From: Massilia terrae
GTDB lineage: Bacteria; Pseudomonadota; Gammaproteobacteria; Burkholderiales; Burkholderiaceae_D
NCBI RefSeq assembly: GCF_024753145.1
Contig: NZ_JANUGU010000002.1
Location: forward strand, 372,001 to 436,000
Direction of reading: 5' to 3'
DNA length: 64,000 nucleotides
Part shown: positions 8,732-18,866 of the stretch, in pieces
Numbering within the stretch: the stretch's first letter is position 1
How the letters are laid out: each line of letters opens with the position of its first letter
Notes under the pieces: model-generated
Told to the model about the DNA's origin: nothing
What the model saw: the letters and a program-made list of their open reading frames with translations, nothing else
Databases searched by the model: none
Made by a program: the position numbers and the translations under genes

Positions 8732-9964
8732 ATGTCCAAGTTCCGTCTCGCACATCTCGGCCTCGCCCTGGCCGCCCTCGGTTTCACCGCTGCCGTCCCG
8801 ATGGTCGGCCTGGCCCCGGTCTACGCCGCCGAGGCCGTCCGCCCGGAAGTCGGCAAGCCGCTGCAGGAAGCCCAACAGCTGATGAAGCAGGGCAAGAACA
8901 AAGACGCGCTGGTCAAGCTGCACCAGCTGGATAGCGTCGGCGGCAAGACCCCGAACGAGGTCTACCTGATCGAGCGCACCCGCGCCGCCGCCGCGTCGGC
9001 CGCGGGCGACAATGACACCGCGATCAAGGCCTTCGAAGCCCTGCTCGCCTCCGGCAAGCTGTCGCCGACCGAAAAATCGCAGTTCTCGGAAGGTCTGTTC
9101 TCGCTGTACCAGCGTGGCGGCGACCTGAACAAGGCAAACGCCTTCATCGAGAGGCAGCTCAAGGAGCGCGACGATCCGAAGCTGCGCGGCTACCTGATGC
9201 AGAACTACTACAAGCAGGGTAACTGGAGCGCGCTGGAATCCGAACTGAAGAGCGCCGAGAAGCGCGGCGGCCTGAACGAAGACCAGCTGGGCATGCTGGC
9301 CAACGTGCAGCTCAAGAAGAACGACAAGGCCGGCTACGTCAACACCATCGAGAAGCTGGCCGCCAGCTATCCGAAGGCCCGCTACTGGGAAGACCTGCTG
9401 AACCGCGTGCAAGGCAAGCCTGGCTTCTCGGGCCGCCTGCTGGTCGACATCGACCGCCTGAAGCTGGCCAACGGCCTGCTGAAGAAGCCGAGCGAGTACA
9501 TGGAGATGGGCCAGCTGGTGCTGCAAGCCAAGGCGCCGGCGGAAGCCGTCAAGGTCATCGACAAGGGCTACAAGGCAGGCGTGCTGGGCTCCGGTCCGGA
9601 TGCCGCGCGCCACCAGCGCCTGAAGGACCTGGCCGCCAAGACCCTGGCCGACCAGAGCAAGACCGCAGCCACCGACGAAGCCCAGTTCAAGAAGGACAAG
9701 GACGGCGACAACCTGGTCGCGCTCGGCTATGGCCTGGTGCAGGCTGGCCAAGCCGACAAGGGCCTGAAGATGATGGAAGACGCCATCAAGTCGGGCACCG
9801 TGAAGAACCCGGACGAGGCCAAGCTGCACCTGGGCGAAGCCCTCGCCGTCGCCGGCAAGAAGCAGCAGGCGATCAACACCCTGAAGTCCGTGGGCGGCAC
9901 CGAAGGCACCGCCGACCTGGCCCGCTACTGGATCATGGCCATCAACCACCCGATCGGCGGCTGA
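8732..9964 (+). CDS. Secreted tetratricopeptide-repeat protein of the TonB/ExbBD locus
   Basis: The protein has 410 residues with an N-terminal signal peptide (hydrophobic core at about residues 8-28, cleavage expected near AYAAE, residue 33). The rest is helical TPR-like repeats rich in Leu, Ala and Lys, for example near residues 40-75, 85-120 and 330-400. TPR proteins following tonB-exbB-exbD in this way are known in Alpha-, Beta- and Gammaproteobacteria and are thought to sit in the periplasm and help the transducer work with particular receptors. That role is inferred from context. A strong terminator follows directly, so this is the last gene of the unit. Confidence 0.85.
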   Translation: MSKFRLAHLGLALAALGFTAAVPMVGLAPVYAAEAVRPEVGKPLQEAQQLMKQGKNKDALVKLHQLDSVGGKTPNEVYLIERTRAAAASAAGDNDTAIKAFEALLASGKLSPTEKSQFSEGLFSLYQRGGDLNKANAFIERQLKERDDPKLRGYLMQNYYKQGNWSALESELKSAEKRGGLNEDQLGMLANVQLKKNDKAGYVNTIEKLAASYPKARYWEDLLNRVQGKPGFSGRLLVDIDRLKLANGLLKKPSEYMEMGQLVLQAKAPAEAVKVIDKGYKAGVLGSGPDAARHQRLKDLAAKTLADQSKTAATDEAQFKKDKDGDNLVALGYGLVQAGQADKGLKMMEDAIKSGTVKNPDEAKLHLGEALAVAGKKQQAINTLKSVGGTEGTADLARYWIMAINHPIGG

Positions 9965-9986
9965 TCCCTGCCCTGTCCCAGACAGC

Positions 9987-10018
9987 AAAAACTGCCGGCC
10001 TGTGCCGGCAGTTTTTTT
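9987..10018 (+). terminator. Intrinsic terminator of the tonB-exbB-exbD-exbD-TPR unit
   Basis: AAAACTGCCGGC pairs with GCCGGCAGTTTT around a CTGT loop, followed by seven T residues. It starts 22 nt after the TPR gene stop and is a textbook rho-independent terminator. Confidence 0.92.
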
Positions 10019-10038
10019 GCACCGTCACTTCCCCTCGA

Positions 10039-10141
10039 CGTCGTTCCCGCAGAGGCGGGTCCCCCCTCGCAAGCATGCCCGATACATCAAGCGGAAGCGG
10101 CCTGCCCAAAAATGCGATTCCCGCCTCCGCGGGAATGCCGT
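10039..10141. repeat. REPIN-like element (two inverted REP copies)
   Basis: A REP copy at 10039-10064 (CGTCGTTCCCGC, then AGAGGCGGGT) is followed about 45 bp later by an inverted copy at 10110-10141 (ATTCCCGCCTCCGCGGGAAT core). Each copy is itself a short palindrome. The element lies between the TPR terminator and ribF. The rest of the gap (10142-10286) holds a TATAAT at 10247-10252, a candidate ribF -10 box without a clear -35 box. Confidence 0.75.
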
Positions 10142-10286
10142 GCCAACATTGACAACATGGGCAGATGTCGCCGGCTTCTTCCCTCTCCATCCCAGCCCGC
10201 CGCAGCCTTTCCCAGCTTCACCAATGTGCAAGCCGCCACTTGACCGTATAATCTGATATTTCGCTCCGGATCGATTTAGCACTTGA

Positions 10287-11258
10287 ATGAAGGTATTTCG
10301 CGGACTTCCCAACGACAGGGCGCGCGCCCCGTGCGCGCTCACGATCGGCAACTTTGACGGCGTCCACCGTGGCCACCAGGCTTTGCTGGGCCACGTTACC
10401 GCCGCCGCGGCCGAACTCGGGCTGGAAGCGGCCGTCATGACCTTCGAGCCCCACCCGCGCGAGTTCTTCGCCGCCAGGATGGGCGACCTGTCCAAGGCCC
10501 CGGCCCGCATCGCCAACCTGCGCGACAAGCTCGGCGCGCTGGCCAGTGGCGGCATCGACCGCGTCATCGTCGAGCATTTCAACGAGCACTTCGCCTCGAT
10601 GTCGCCGCGCGAATTCACCGAGCGCGTGCTGGTGCAGGGCCTGCACGTCAAATGGCTGATGGTCGGCGAGGACTTCTGCTACGGCGCCAAACGCGCCGGC
10701 AACGTCCACACCCTGGTCGAGGCCGGCAAGGAATACGGCTTCCGCGTCGAGACCCTGCCCGCCGTCATGCACGGCGACCTGCGCATCTCCTCGTCCGAAG
10801 TGCGCGCCGCCCTCGCCCGTGGCGATTTCGCCACCACCCGCGACCTGCTCGGCCATCCGTACTCGATGTCCGGCCACGTGATCCACGGTGCCAAGCTCGG
10901 CCGTACCCTCGGCTTCCCCACACTCAACCTGCGCGTCGCCCACCGCCCCGCCGTGTCCGGCGTGTTCGTGGTGCAGGTGCATGGCATCGGCCCGCAGCCG
11001 CTGCCGGCCGTCGCCAGCCTCGGCGTGCGCCCGACCGTCGAGGACGAAGGCCGGATGCTGCTCGAAGTGCACCTGTTCGACTTCAAGCAGGACTGCTACG
11101 GCAAGCTGGTGCGCGTCGAATTCCTCGCCCACCTGCGTGACGAGGAAAAATACGAGGACCTGGCCACCCTCACCGCCGCGATCGCCCGCGACGAAGACAT
11201 GGCGCGCGCCTTCTTCGCCCGCCGCACCGGCGCCCTGACCGCCACCGACCGAATTTGA
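10287..11258 (+). CDS. ribF: Bifunctional riboflavin kinase / FAD synthetase
   Basis: RibF converts riboflavin to FMN and then FAD in the cytoplasm. The 323-residue length is typical. The N-terminal nucleotidyltransferase domain carries GNFDGVHRGHQ at about residues 21-31. The C-terminal flavokinase domain starts near residue 185 with GRTLGFPTLNL, the family motif. The gene starts the conserved ribF-ileS-lspA series. I see no FMN riboswitch upstream. Confidence 0.96.
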   Translation: MKVFRGLPNDRARAPCALTIGNFDGVHRGHQALLGHVTAAAAELGLEAAVMTFEPHPREFFAARMGDLSKAPARIANLRDKLGALASGGIDRVIVEHFNEHFASMSPREFTERVLVQGLHVKWLMVGEDFCYGAKRAGNVHTLVEAGKEYGFRVETLPAVMHGDLRISSSEVRAALARGDFATTRDLLGHPYSMSGHVIHGAKLGRTLGFPTLNLRVAHRPAVSGVFVVQVHGIGPQPLPAVASLGVRPTVEDEGRMLLEVHLFDFKQDCYGKLVRVEFLAHLRDEEKYEDLATLTAAIARDEDMARAFFARRTGALTATDRI

Positions 11259-11327
11259 CGCCGGCATGCCAGCGGCCGCGCGCCGCGCCACCGACGTCAC
11301 CACAGCATTTACCAAAGAAAACCGAAT

Positions 11328-14222
11328 ATGTCCGATAACAGCAAACCCGTCCAGAACAAGCCCGCCAAGGCGGCCGACAAGCCGCAGAGCAAATACCCGG
11401 TCAACATGCCCGACACCGCCTTCCCGATGCGCGGCGACCTCGCCAAGCGCGAGCCGGGCTGGGTCAAGCAGTGGCAGGACAAGCAGCTCTACAAGCGCAT
11501 CCGCAAGGCCGCCGCCGGCCGCCCGAAATTCGTGCTGCACGACGGCCCGCCGTATGCCAACGGCGACATCCACCTCGGCCACGCCGTCAACAAGATCCTC
11601 AAGGACATGGTCGTCAAGTCGCGCACCATCGCCGGCTTCGACGCGCCCTACGTGCCGGGCTGGGACTGCCACGGCATGCCGATCGAGATCCAGATCGAAA
11701 AGCTGTACGGCAAGAACCTGCCGACCGACGAAGTGCTGGCCAAGGCCCGCGCCTACGCCCACGAGCAGATCGACAAGCAGCGCACTGGCTTCATCCGCCT
11801 GGGCGTGCTGGGCGAATGGGAAAATCCCTACATGACCATGGCCCACGGCAACGAGGCCGACGAGCTGCGCGCCCTCGGCAAGCTGCTCGACAAGGGCTAC
11901 GTCTACCGCGGCCTGAAGCCGGTCAACTGGTGCTTCGACTGCGGCTCGGCGCTGGCCGAAGCGGAAGTCGAGTACCAGGACAAGCGCGACCCCGCGATCG
12001 ACGTCGGCTTCGCCTTCGCCGAACCGGAGAAGCTGGCCGCCGCCTTCGGCATGCCCAAGCTGCCGGCCTGGGACGGCTTCATCGTCATCTGGACCACCAC
12101 GCCGTGGACCATCCCGTCCAACCAGGCGCTCAACGTGCACCCGGAAGTGACCTACGCCCTGGTCCAGGCCGAGCGCGACGGCAAGCCGCTGCTGCTGATC
12201 CTGGCCGAAGACCTGGTCGCTTCCTGCCTGCAGCGCTACAAGCTGGAAGGCGAGATCATCGCCACCACCGTCGGCGAATCGCTGAACGGCGTCCGCTTCA
12301 GGCACCCGCTGCACGCCGCCGACAAATTCTACGACCGCACTTCGCCGGTCTACCTGGCCGACTACGTCACCACCGACAGCGGCACCGGCGTGGTCCACTC
12401 GGCGCCGGCCTACGGCCTCGAAGACTTCCAGTCCTGCAAAGCGCACGGCATGAAGGATGACGAGATCCTCAAGCCCGTGATGGGCGACGGCCGCTACGCC
12501 TCGACCCTGCCGCTGTTCGGCGGGATGACCATCTGGGAAGCGTCCAAGCCGATCTGCGAAGCGCTCAAAGGCGCCGGCGCCCTGTTCGAGCTGAAGATGT
12601 TCGACCACAGCTACATGCACTGCTGGCGCCACAAGACCCCGATCGTCTACCGCGCCACCAGCCAGTGGTTCGCCGGCATGGACGTCAAGCCGAAAGACGG
12701 TGGCCCGACCCTGCGCGAGACCGCGCTGGCCGGCATCGCCGAGACCCGGTTCTTCCCCGACTGGGGCCAGGCGCGCCTGCAGGGCATGATCGCCAACCGT
12801 CCGGACTGGACCCTGTCGCGCCAGCGCCAGTGGGGCGTGCCGATGGCCTTCTTCCTCCATCGCGAGACCGGTGAGCTCCATCCGCGCACGCCGGAGCTGC
12901 TGGAGCAGGTGGCGCAGCTGATCGAGAAGGACGGCATCGAAGCCTGGCACAAGCTCGATCCCAAGGACCTGCTGGGCGAGGAGGCCGCCCACTACGAGAA
13001 GAACCGCGACACGCTCGACGTCTGGTTTGACTCCGGCACCACCCACTACACCGTGCTGCGCGGCTCGCACAAGGAGCAGTCGCACTTCCCGGCCGACCTC
13101 TACCTGGAAGGCTCGGACCAGCACCGCGGCTGGTTCCACTCCTCGCTGCTGACCGCCTCGATGCTGGACGGCCGCCCGCCCTACAAGGCGCTGCTGACGC
13201 ACGGCTTCACCGTCGACGAACATGGCCGCAAGATGTCCAAGTCGCTCGGCAACGTGCTGTCGCCGCAGAAGATCAGCGACACCCTCGGCGCCGACATCCT
13301 GCGCCTGTGGGTCGCCTCGACCGACTACACCGGCGAGCTGGCGCTGTCGGAAGAGATCCTCAAGCGCGTGACCGAAGCCTACCGCCGCATCCGCAACACG
13401 CTGCGCTTCCTGCTCGCGAACACCTCGGACTTCGACCCGGTCAAGGACGCCGTGCCGGCCGCCGAGCTGCTCGAGATCGACCGCTGGGCGATCGCGATGA
13501 CCGAAGCGCTGCAGGCCGACATCGCGGCCAGCTTCGAGCGCTACGAATTCCACCCGGTGGTGTCGCGCCTGCAGAACTACTGCTCGGAAGACCTGGGCGG
13601 CTTCTACCTCGACGTGCTCAAGGACCGCCTGTACACCACCGGCCTCGATTCCAGGGCGCGCCGCTCGGCCCAGACCGCGCTGTGGCACATGACCCACGCG
13701 CTGCTGCGCATGCTGGCCCCGATCCTGTCTTTCACGGTGGAGGAAGCCTGGGCCGTGTTCGCGGGCGCGTCGGCCTTCAAGGACAGCGACGAGACCATCT
13801 TCACCCAGACCTTCTGGACCTTCCCGCAAGTGGCGGACGGCCCGGCCCTGCTGGCCAAGTACGCCACGCTGCGCGCGGTGCGCGCCGAAGTGACCAAGGA
13901 ACTGGAAGCGCTGCGCGGCAGTGGCGCGATCGGCTCCTCGCTGCAGGCCGAGCTGGTGGTCAAGGCCGCCGGCGAGAAGTACCAGCTGCTCGACAGCCTG
14001 GAAGATGACCTCAAGTTCGTGTTCATCACCTCCCAGGCCAAGGCGATGGAAGTGCCGGCCGCTGAAGACGAAGCGGTGGCCGTCACCGCCTCGACCGCGC
14101 CGAAGTGCGAGCGCTGCTGGCACTACCGCGCCGACGTCGGCAGCCACCACGAACACGCCGGCCTGTGCGGCCGCTGCGTGAGCAACCTGTTCGGCAACGG
14201 CGAAGAACGCCGCTACGCGTAA
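11328..14222 (+). CDS. ileS: Isoleucyl-tRNA synthetase
   Basis: This is a 964-residue class I aminoacyl-tRNA synthetase. The HIGH-type motif is HLGH at residues 82-85 and the KMSKS loop is at 635-639. The large editing (CP1) insertion lies between them. The C-terminus carries a CxxC...CxxC zinc-binding module ([10 protein letters not shown] and CGRCVSN), typical of bacterial IleRS. The N-terminus has a Lys/Pro/Ala-rich lead of about 25 residues before the conserved region. It lies 69 nt after ribF and 69 nt before lspA on the same strand, the usual order in Betaproteobacteria. Confidence 0.97.
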   Translation: MSDNSKPVQNKPAKAADKPQSKYPVNMPDTAFPMRGDLAKREPGWVKQWQDKQLYKRIRKAAAGRPKFVLHDGPPYANGDIHLGHAVNKILKDMVVKSRTIAGFDAPYVPGWDCHGMPIEIQIEKLYGKNLPTDEVLAKARAYAHEQIDKQRTGFIRLGVLGEWENPYMTMAHGNEADELRALGKLLDKGYVYRGLKPVNWCFDCGSALAEAEVEYQDKRDPAIDVGFAFAEPEKLAAAFGMPKLPAWDGFIVIWTTTPWTIPSNQALNVHPEVTYALVQAERDGKPLLLILAEDLVASCLQRYKLEGEIIATTVGESLNGVRFRHPLHAADKFYDRTSPVYLADYVTTDSGTGVVHSAPAYGLEDFQSCKAHGMKDDEILKPVMGDGRYASTLPLFGGMTIWEASKPICEALKGAGALFELKMFDHSYMHCWRHKTPIVYRATSQWFAGMDVKPKDGGPTLRETALAGIAETRFFPDWGQARLQGMIANRPDWTLSRQRQWGVPMAFFLHRETGELHPRTPELLEQVAQLIEKDGIEAWHKLDPKDLLGEEAAHYEKNRDTLDVWFDSGTTHYTVLRGSHKEQSHFPADLYLEGSDQHRGWFHSSLLTASMLDGRPPYKALLTHGFTVDEHGRKMSKSLGNVLSPQKISDTLGADILRLWVASTDYTGELALSEEILKRVTEAYRRIRNTLRFLLANTSDFDPVKDAVPAAELLEIDRWAIAMTEALQADIAASFERYEFHPVVSRLQNYCSEDLGGFYLDVLKDRLYTTGLDSRARRSAQTALWHMTHALLRMLAPILSFTVEEAWAVFAGASAFKDSDETIFTQTFWTFPQVADGPALLAKYATLRAVRAEVTKELEALRGSGAIGSSLQAELVVKAAGEKYQLLDSLEDDLKFVFITSQAKAMEVPAAEDEAVAVTASTAPKCERCWHYRADVGSHHEHAGLCGRCVSNLFGNGEERRYA

Positions 14223-14291
14223 GGCTGTGCCGGTCCCGCCGCATCCGCTCATCCTGCGGATGCGGCGGCCCTCGACCCTGACAACGACAAT

Positions 14292-14798
14292 ATGGCAACC
14301 AAAAAGAAATCGGGCCCCAGCGGCAGCGCCAACCTGATGCCGTGGCTTGGCATCGCCTTCATCGTCATCCTGCTCGACCAGCTGTCCAAGCTCACCATCA
14401 CGACGCTGTTCCAGCATGGCGAGGAGCGCCGCATCACCAGCTTCTTCAACCTGGTGCTGGCCTATAACCCGGGCGCGGCCTTCAACTTCCTGTCCGACCA
14501 GAGCGGCTGGCAGCGCTACCTGTTCACCGCCATCGCGATCGCTGCGGTCATCTTCATCATCACCATGCTGCGCAAGCACGCCGGCCAGCGCCTGTTCTGC
14601 TGGTCGCTGGCGCTGATCATGGGCGGTGCGCTCGGCAATGTGATCGACCGCCTGGCTTACGGCCACGTGATCGACTTCCTCGACTTCCACTGGGCGGCCT
14701 GGGGCCACTTCCCGGCCTTTAACATCGCCGACTCGGCGATCACCATCGGCGCATTCCTGTTCATCTTCGACGAGCTGCGCCGCGTGAACAAACATTGA
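14292..14798 (+). CDS. lspA: Lipoprotein signal peptidase II
   Basis: LspA removes the signal peptide from diacylglyceryl-modified prolipoproteins in the inner membrane. The protein has 168 residues and four hydrophobic segments. The two catalytic aspartates fit the family motifs NVIDRL (D119) and FNIADS (D147). It follows ileS and is 10 nt before coaBC, consistent with one operon. Several predicted lipoproteins in this window (16507-17589, 23411-23614, 47803-48915) would be its substrates. Confidence 0.96.
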   Translation: MATKKKSGPSGSANLMPWLGIAFIVILLDQLSKLTITTLFQHGEERRITSFFNLVLAYNPGAAFNFLSDQSGWQRYLFTAIAIAAVIFIITMLRKHAGQRLFCWSLALIMGGALGNVIDRLAYGHVIDFLDFHWAAWGHFPAFNIADSAITIGAFLFIFDELRRVNKH

Positions 14799-14808
14799 GG
14801 GGAAAGCC

Positions 14809-16035
14809 ATGACCCGCGACCTGAACGGCAAGAACATCGTGCTGGGCCTCACCGGCGGCGTGGCCTGCTACAAGGCGGCGGAACTGTGCCGGGCGCTGGT
14901 CAAGGCCGGCGCCCAGGTGCAGGTGGTGATGACCGAATCGGCCACCCACTTCATCGGCGCGGTCACCATGCAGGCGCTGTCCGGACATACTGTTTATACC
15001 GATCAGTGGGATCCGCGCATCGCCAACAATATGGCCCATATCGACCTGACCCGCCGCGCCGACGCGGTGCTGGTCGCGCCCTGCTCGGCCGACTTCATCC
15101 GCAAGCTGGCGCACGGCGCCTGCGACGACCTGCTGTCGACCCTGTGCGTGGCGCGGCCGCGCCATGTGCCGCTGCTGGTGGCGCCGGCCATGAACGTGGA
15201 GATGTGGGAGAACCCTGCCACCCAGCGCAACGTCGCCACCCTGCGCGAGGACGGCATCAGCCTGCTCGGGCCGGCCGCCGGCGACCAGGCCTGCGGCGAG
15301 ACCGGCCTTGGCCGCATGCTGGAGCCGGAAGACCTGCTCGAAGAGCTGGTGGCCTCGTTCCAGCCCAAGGTATTGGCCGGCAAGCGGGTGCTGATCACCG
15401 CCGGCCCGACCTACGAGCCGATCGACCCGGTGCGCGGCATCACCAATCTCTCGTCCGGCAAGATGGGCTACGCGGTGGCGCGCGCGGCGCGCGAGGCCGG
15501 CGCCGACGTGCTGCTGGTGTCCGGCCCCACCACCCTGCCCACCCCGCATGGCGTGCGGCGCATCGACGTCCAGAGCGCACGCGAGATGTACGACGCGGTG
15601 ATGGCGGCGGTACCCGGCCAGCATATCTTCGTCGGCGTGGCCGCGGTGGCCGACTGGCGCGTGGCCAATCCCAGCGACCAGAAGGTCAAGAAGCAGGAAG
15701 GCGGCGCGCCGCCCGAGCTGCGCTTCGAACAGAACCCGGACATCCTCGCCACCGTGGCGGCCACCACCGGCATCTCCGGCTGGCCCTACTGCGTCGGCTT
15801 CGCGGCCGAGTCGGAGAACCTGATCGATTACGGCGCCGCCAAGCGCGAAAAAAAAGGTGTCCCTCTGTTGGTCGGTAATATCGGCCACCACACTTTCGGG
15901 CAGGATGAGAACAGTATCGTGCTGTTCGACGACAGCGGCCATACCGTGCTGCCGCGCGCGCCCAAGCTGGCCCTCGCCCGCCAGCTGGTTTCCGAAATCG
16001 CCAAGCGCCTCGAACAGCGCTCCTTGCTTACCTGA
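14809..16035 (+). CDS. coaBC: Bifunctional phosphopantothenoylcysteine decarboxylase / synthetase
   Basis: CoaBC carries out two consecutive steps of coenzyme A synthesis. The 408 residues split into an N-terminal flavin-dependent decarboxylase (CoaC; GGVACYKAAEL near residue 15 and PAMNVEMW near 126) and a C-terminal CTP-dependent synthetase (CoaB) from about residue 185, beginning ITAGPTYEPIDPVR. It lies between lspA and dut with short gaps of about 10 nt, so it is likely co-transcribed with both. Confidence 0.97.
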   Translation: MTRDLNGKNIVLGLTGGVACYKAAELCRALVKAGAQVQVVMTESATHFIGAVTMQALSGHTVYTDQWDPRIANNMAHIDLTRRADAVLVAPCSADFIRKLAHGACDDLLSTLCVARPRHVPLLVAPAMNVEMWENPATQRNVATLREDGISLLGPAAGDQACGETGLGRMLEPEDLLEELVASFQPKVLAGKRVLITAGPTYEPIDPVRGITNLSSGKMGYAVARAAREAGADVLLVSGPTTLPTPHGVRRIDVQSAREMYDAVMAAVPGQHIFVGVAAVADWRVANPSDQKVKKQEGGAPPELRFEQNPDILATVAATTGISGWPYCVGFAAESENLIDYGAAKREKKGVPLLVGNIGHHTFGQDENSIVLFDDSGHTVLPRAPKLALARQLVSEIAKRLEQRSLLT

Positions 16036-16044
16036 GAACAGAAT

Positions 16045-16494
16045 ATGAAGACCATCGACGTCAAGATCCTCGACCCGCGCATGAAGGACCAGCTGCCGCA
16101 CTACGCCACCGGCGGCAGCGCGGGCCTGGACCTGCGCGCCTGCCTCGACGCCCCCGTCACGCTCGAACCCGGCCAGACCGTGCTGGTGCCCACCGGCCTG
16201 GCCATCCACATCGGCGATCCCGGCTACGCCGCCATGATCCTGCCGCGCAGTGGGCTCGGCCATAAGAACGGCATCGTTCTTGGAAATTTGGTAGGCTTGA
16301 TCGACTCCGACTATCAGGGCCAGCTGATGGTCTCGACCTGGAACCGGGGCCATGCCACGTTCACGCTGCAGCCGATGGAACGGCTGGCGCAGCTGGTCAT
16401 CGTGCCGGTCCTGCAGGTCGGCTTCAACGTCGTGGAGGAGTTCGCATCGAGCGACCGGGGCGCCGGCGGTTTCGGCAGCACCGGCAAACATTAA
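16045..16494 (+). CDS. dut: dUTP diphosphatase
   Basis: Dut hydrolyses dUTP to dUMP, keeping uracil out of DNA and supplying dTMP synthesis. The protein has 149 residues and the five conserved trimer motifs: AGLDLRA near 29, [11 protein letters not shown] near 72, the loop with GLIDSDYQG near 90, the RLAQLV segment near 113, and the Gly-rich C-terminal arm [10 protein letters not shown]. The coaBC-dut pairing is common in Proteobacteria. Confidence 0.97.
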   Translation: MKTIDVKILDPRMKDQLPHYATGGSAGLDLRACLDAPVTLEPGQTVLVPTGLAIHIGDPGYAAMILPRSGLGHKNGIVLGNLVGLIDSDYQGQLMVSTWNRGHATFTLQPMERLAQLVIVPVLQVGFNVVEEFASSDRGAGGFGSTGKH

Positions 16495-16506
16495 GTGAGG
16501 AGGACT

Positions 16507-17589
16507 ATGAGCCGCATCCAAAGCATGCGCCGCGCGGCGCTGGGAACGAGCATCGCCCTGCTGCTGTCGGCTTGCGCCACCCGGGGACCGGTCGCGCCGC
16601 CCGTGACGCAAGCGCCCGGCGCGCAGCTGCCGCAGGCGCCCGTGCTGACGCCGCAGATGGCCGCCGCCGCCGACACGCTGCGGCGCATGGCCGGCATGCA
16701 GGAACGCCTGTACAAGGTCGCGGCTCCGCTCCTCATCGACAACGCGGAGCTGTGCAAATCGCACGCGCGCAACCTGCTCGGCTTCACCGCCAAGAACCGC
16801 TACTCCTACCCGGGCGACTACAACGAGGCGGCGCACGTCGCCTTCGGCATGGGCGAGCGCCTGCAGGTCACCGAGGTCCTGGCCGGCAGCGGCGCCGCCA
16901 AGGCCGGCCTGAAGGTCGGCGACGTGCTGCTGTCGGCGGGCGGCAAGCCGCTGCCGCCGGGCCGCCACGCGCTGTCGGGCGCGGGCGCCATCTTCGGGCC
17001 GCTGGTCGCCTCGCAGGCCAGCCTGCCGTTCACGATCGAGCGCAACGGCTCCACGCGCGAGCTCAGCATCCCGGTCACGCGCGCCTGCGCCTACGGCATC
17101 GAGCTGGGCAACGCGGACAACATCAACTCCTACGCCGACGGCCAGCGCGTGATGGTCACGCGCGGCATGATCGAATTCACCCGCAGCGACGACGAGCTGG
17201 CCTACGTGCTGGCCACCGGGCTTGCGCACAATGTGCTGGGCCATGCCACCGCGCAGCGCAACACCGCCACCATCGGCAGCATCATCGACAACCTGATCAA
17301 GGTGAAGCCGGACGACAGCATGTTGATCGGCAGCGGCGGCATCAAGGCCATGCCGGCCGAGATGGATGCGTCGGCGGACCGGCTCGCGGTCTACATGCTG
17401 GCGCGCGCCGGCTACGACATCAACGGCGACGACGACTTCTGGAAGCGCCTCGCGTCGTCGGTGCCGGCCACGGTGCTGAACGGGTATACGGCCAACCATC
17501 CGGCGGTGGATGCGCGCGCCACCGCCATCAACAAGGCCATCAACGAAGTGAAAGCCAAGCACGCGTCGAAGAAGGCGCTGCTGCCTTGA
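16507..17589 (+). CDS. Lipoprotein with PDZ and M48-peptidase-like domain, catalytic motif lost
   Basis: The protein has 360 residues. I chose ATG 16507 because a GAGGAGG ribosome-binding site lies at 16497-16503; it gives a lipoprotein signal ending LLLSAC with Cys23. A PDZ-like segment (about 115-190, GSGAAKAGLKVGDVLLSAGG) precedes a region like M48/Oma1 peptidases (TRSDDELAYVLATGLAHNVLGHA). In active members this stretch reads HExxH. Here the first His and the Glu are replaced (T237, G238) and only H241 remains. The later ExxxD-type ligand site reads DASAD (287-291). It therefore looks like a non-catalytic relative that may bind rather than cut. It starts 12 nt after dut. Confidence 0.8.
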   Translation: MSRIQSMRRAALGTSIALLLSACATRGPVAPPVTQAPGAQLPQAPVLTPQMAAAADTLRRMAGMQERLYKVAAPLLIDNAELCKSHARNLLGFTAKNRYSYPGDYNEAAHVAFGMGERLQVTEVLAGSGAAKAGLKVGDVLLSAGGKPLPPGRHALSGAGAIFGPLVASQASLPFTIERNGSTRELSIPVTRACAYGIELGNADNINSYADGQRVMVTRGMIEFTRSDDELAYVLATGLAHNVLGHATAQRNTATIGSIIDNLIKVKPDDSMLIGSGGIKAMPAEMDASADRLAVYMLARAGYDINGDDDFWKRLASSVPATVLNGYTANHPAVDARATAINKAINEVKAKHASKKALLP

Positions 17590-17635
17590 GGGCCACCTGA
17601 CGTCGCTTTTGGTTACCGTCGCTTATAAAGTTACC

Positions 17636-17667
17636 GTTGTTCCCGCCTCCGCGGGAACGACGTTCTC
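17636..17667. repeat. Single REP copy
   Basis: One palindromic REP copy (GTTCCCGC, CTCC, GCGGGAAC core, followed by GACGTTCTC) lies in the gap between the M48-like lipoprotein and the xdhC-like gene. No inverted partner is found next to it. Confidence 0.75.
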
Positions 17668-17782
17668 GCTTATGCGAGTGCGTCACGGCGCTCAACAAGG
17701 AAGCGTTCCAACGCTCCCCCGCCATTTTTTGTATGATTGTCCATCCAGCACACCACTTATGCAAAATTTTGCATAATCATCC

Positions 17783-18790
17783 ATGGACAGCATCGACCTC
17801 GAAGTTCTGAAAACCGCCGCCGCCTGGCTCAACGCCGGGCACCGCTGCGAGCTGGTCACCGTCATCAAGACCTGGGGCTCCAGTCCGCGTCCGCCCGGCG
17901 CCATGCTCGCGATCCGCGAAGGCGGCGAGATCGTCGGCTCGGTCTCCGGCGGCTGTATCGAGGACGACCTGATCGCCAGCGTGGCGCGCGACGGCGTCTC
18001 GCAGACCGCGCCCTTCCTGCTCGACTACGGCATCAGCGCCGACCAGGCGCGCCGCTTCGGCCTGCCCTGCGGCGGCACCATCCAGCTCGCGATCGAGCCG
18101 CTGTCCGGCGCCAGCGGCCTGCCCGAGCTGCTGGCCCGCCTCGGCCGCGGCGAAACCGTCGAGCGCCGCATCGACCTCAAGACCGGCGCCGTCACCCTGC
18201 GCGGCGCCAGCGCCGATAGCACCCTGCACGTCGACGGCGACACCCTGGCCACCGTGCACGGTCCGCGCTGGCGCCTGTTCATCATCGGCGCCGGCCAGCT
18301 GTCGCGCTTCCTGGCGCAGGTGGCCAGCGCCATGGACTACCGCGTCACCGTGTGCGATCCGCGCGAGGAATACCGCATGGGCTGGGACCTGCCCGGCGTC
18401 GAGCTGGTGCACTGCATGCCGGACGACCTGGTGCTCGAAGCGCAGCTGGATGCGCGCAGCGCCGTGGTCGCGCTCACCCACGATCCCAAGCTCGACGACC
18501 TCGCGCTGATGGAAGCGCTCAAGTCCGACGCCTTCTATGTCGGCGCGATCGGCTCGCGCGCCAACAATGCCAAGCGGCGCGAGCGCCTCAAGCTGTTCGA
18601 CGTGACCGAGGCCCAGCTGGCGCGCCTGCATGGCCCGGTCGGCATCTACATCGGCAGCAAGACGCCGGCTGAAATCGCGATCTCGATCCTGGCCGAGCTC
18701 ACCGCCGTAAAGAACGCCGTGCCGGCCGAGCTGCTGGTCCCGCATGCCACCGCCGCGCCGATGAGCGTGGCCGGCTGCGTGATCCCCTGA
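17783..18790 (+). CDS. XdhC/CoxI family molybdenum-hydroxylase maturation protein
   Basis: XdhC proteins bind molybdenum cofactor and help insert its sulfurated form into xanthine dehydrogenase-type enzymes. The protein has 335 residues: an N-terminal XdhC/CoxI domain with the family motif GSVSGGCIEDDL near residues 52-63, and a C-terminal Rossmann-like domain from about residue 155 (FIIGAGQLSRFLAQVA). No xanthine dehydrogenase or other molybdenum hydroxylase genes are adjacent, so its client enzyme must be encoded elsewhere. Confidence 0.88.
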   Translation: MDSIDLEVLKTAAAWLNAGHRCELVTVIKTWGSSPRPPGAMLAIREGGEIVGSVSGGCIEDDLIASVARDGVSQTAPFLLDYGISADQARRFGLPCGGTIQLAIEPLSGASGLPELLARLGRGETVERRIDLKTGAVTLRGASADSTLHVDGDTLATVHGPRWRLFIIGAGQLSRFLAQVASAMDYRVTVCDPREEYRMGWDLPGVELVHCMPDDLVLEAQLDARSAVVALTHDPKLDDLALMEALKSDAFYVGAIGSRANNAKRRERLKLFDVTEAQLARLHGPVGIYIGSKTPAEIAISILAELTAVKNAVPAELLVPHATAAPMSVAGCVIP

Positions 18791-18866
18791 ATTCAAAAGC
18801 AAGAAACGGCTGGCCCTGCGCGCAGCCCCCTGCGACAATCTGGTCCGCCACCACTTCCGCTCCACC

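Noticed and set aside
10218..14852. A 1544-codon open frame on the minus strand opposite ribF, ileS and lspA
   Set aside because: It is a shadow: the codons are complementary to strong plus-strand genes with GC-rich third positions, the protein is rich in Arg/Val/Ala/His with no family pattern, and it has no ribosome-binding site.
14761..17562. A 933-codon minus-strand frame opposite coaBC, dut and the M48-like gene
   Set aside because: A GC-rich shadow covering three well-supported plus-strand genes.
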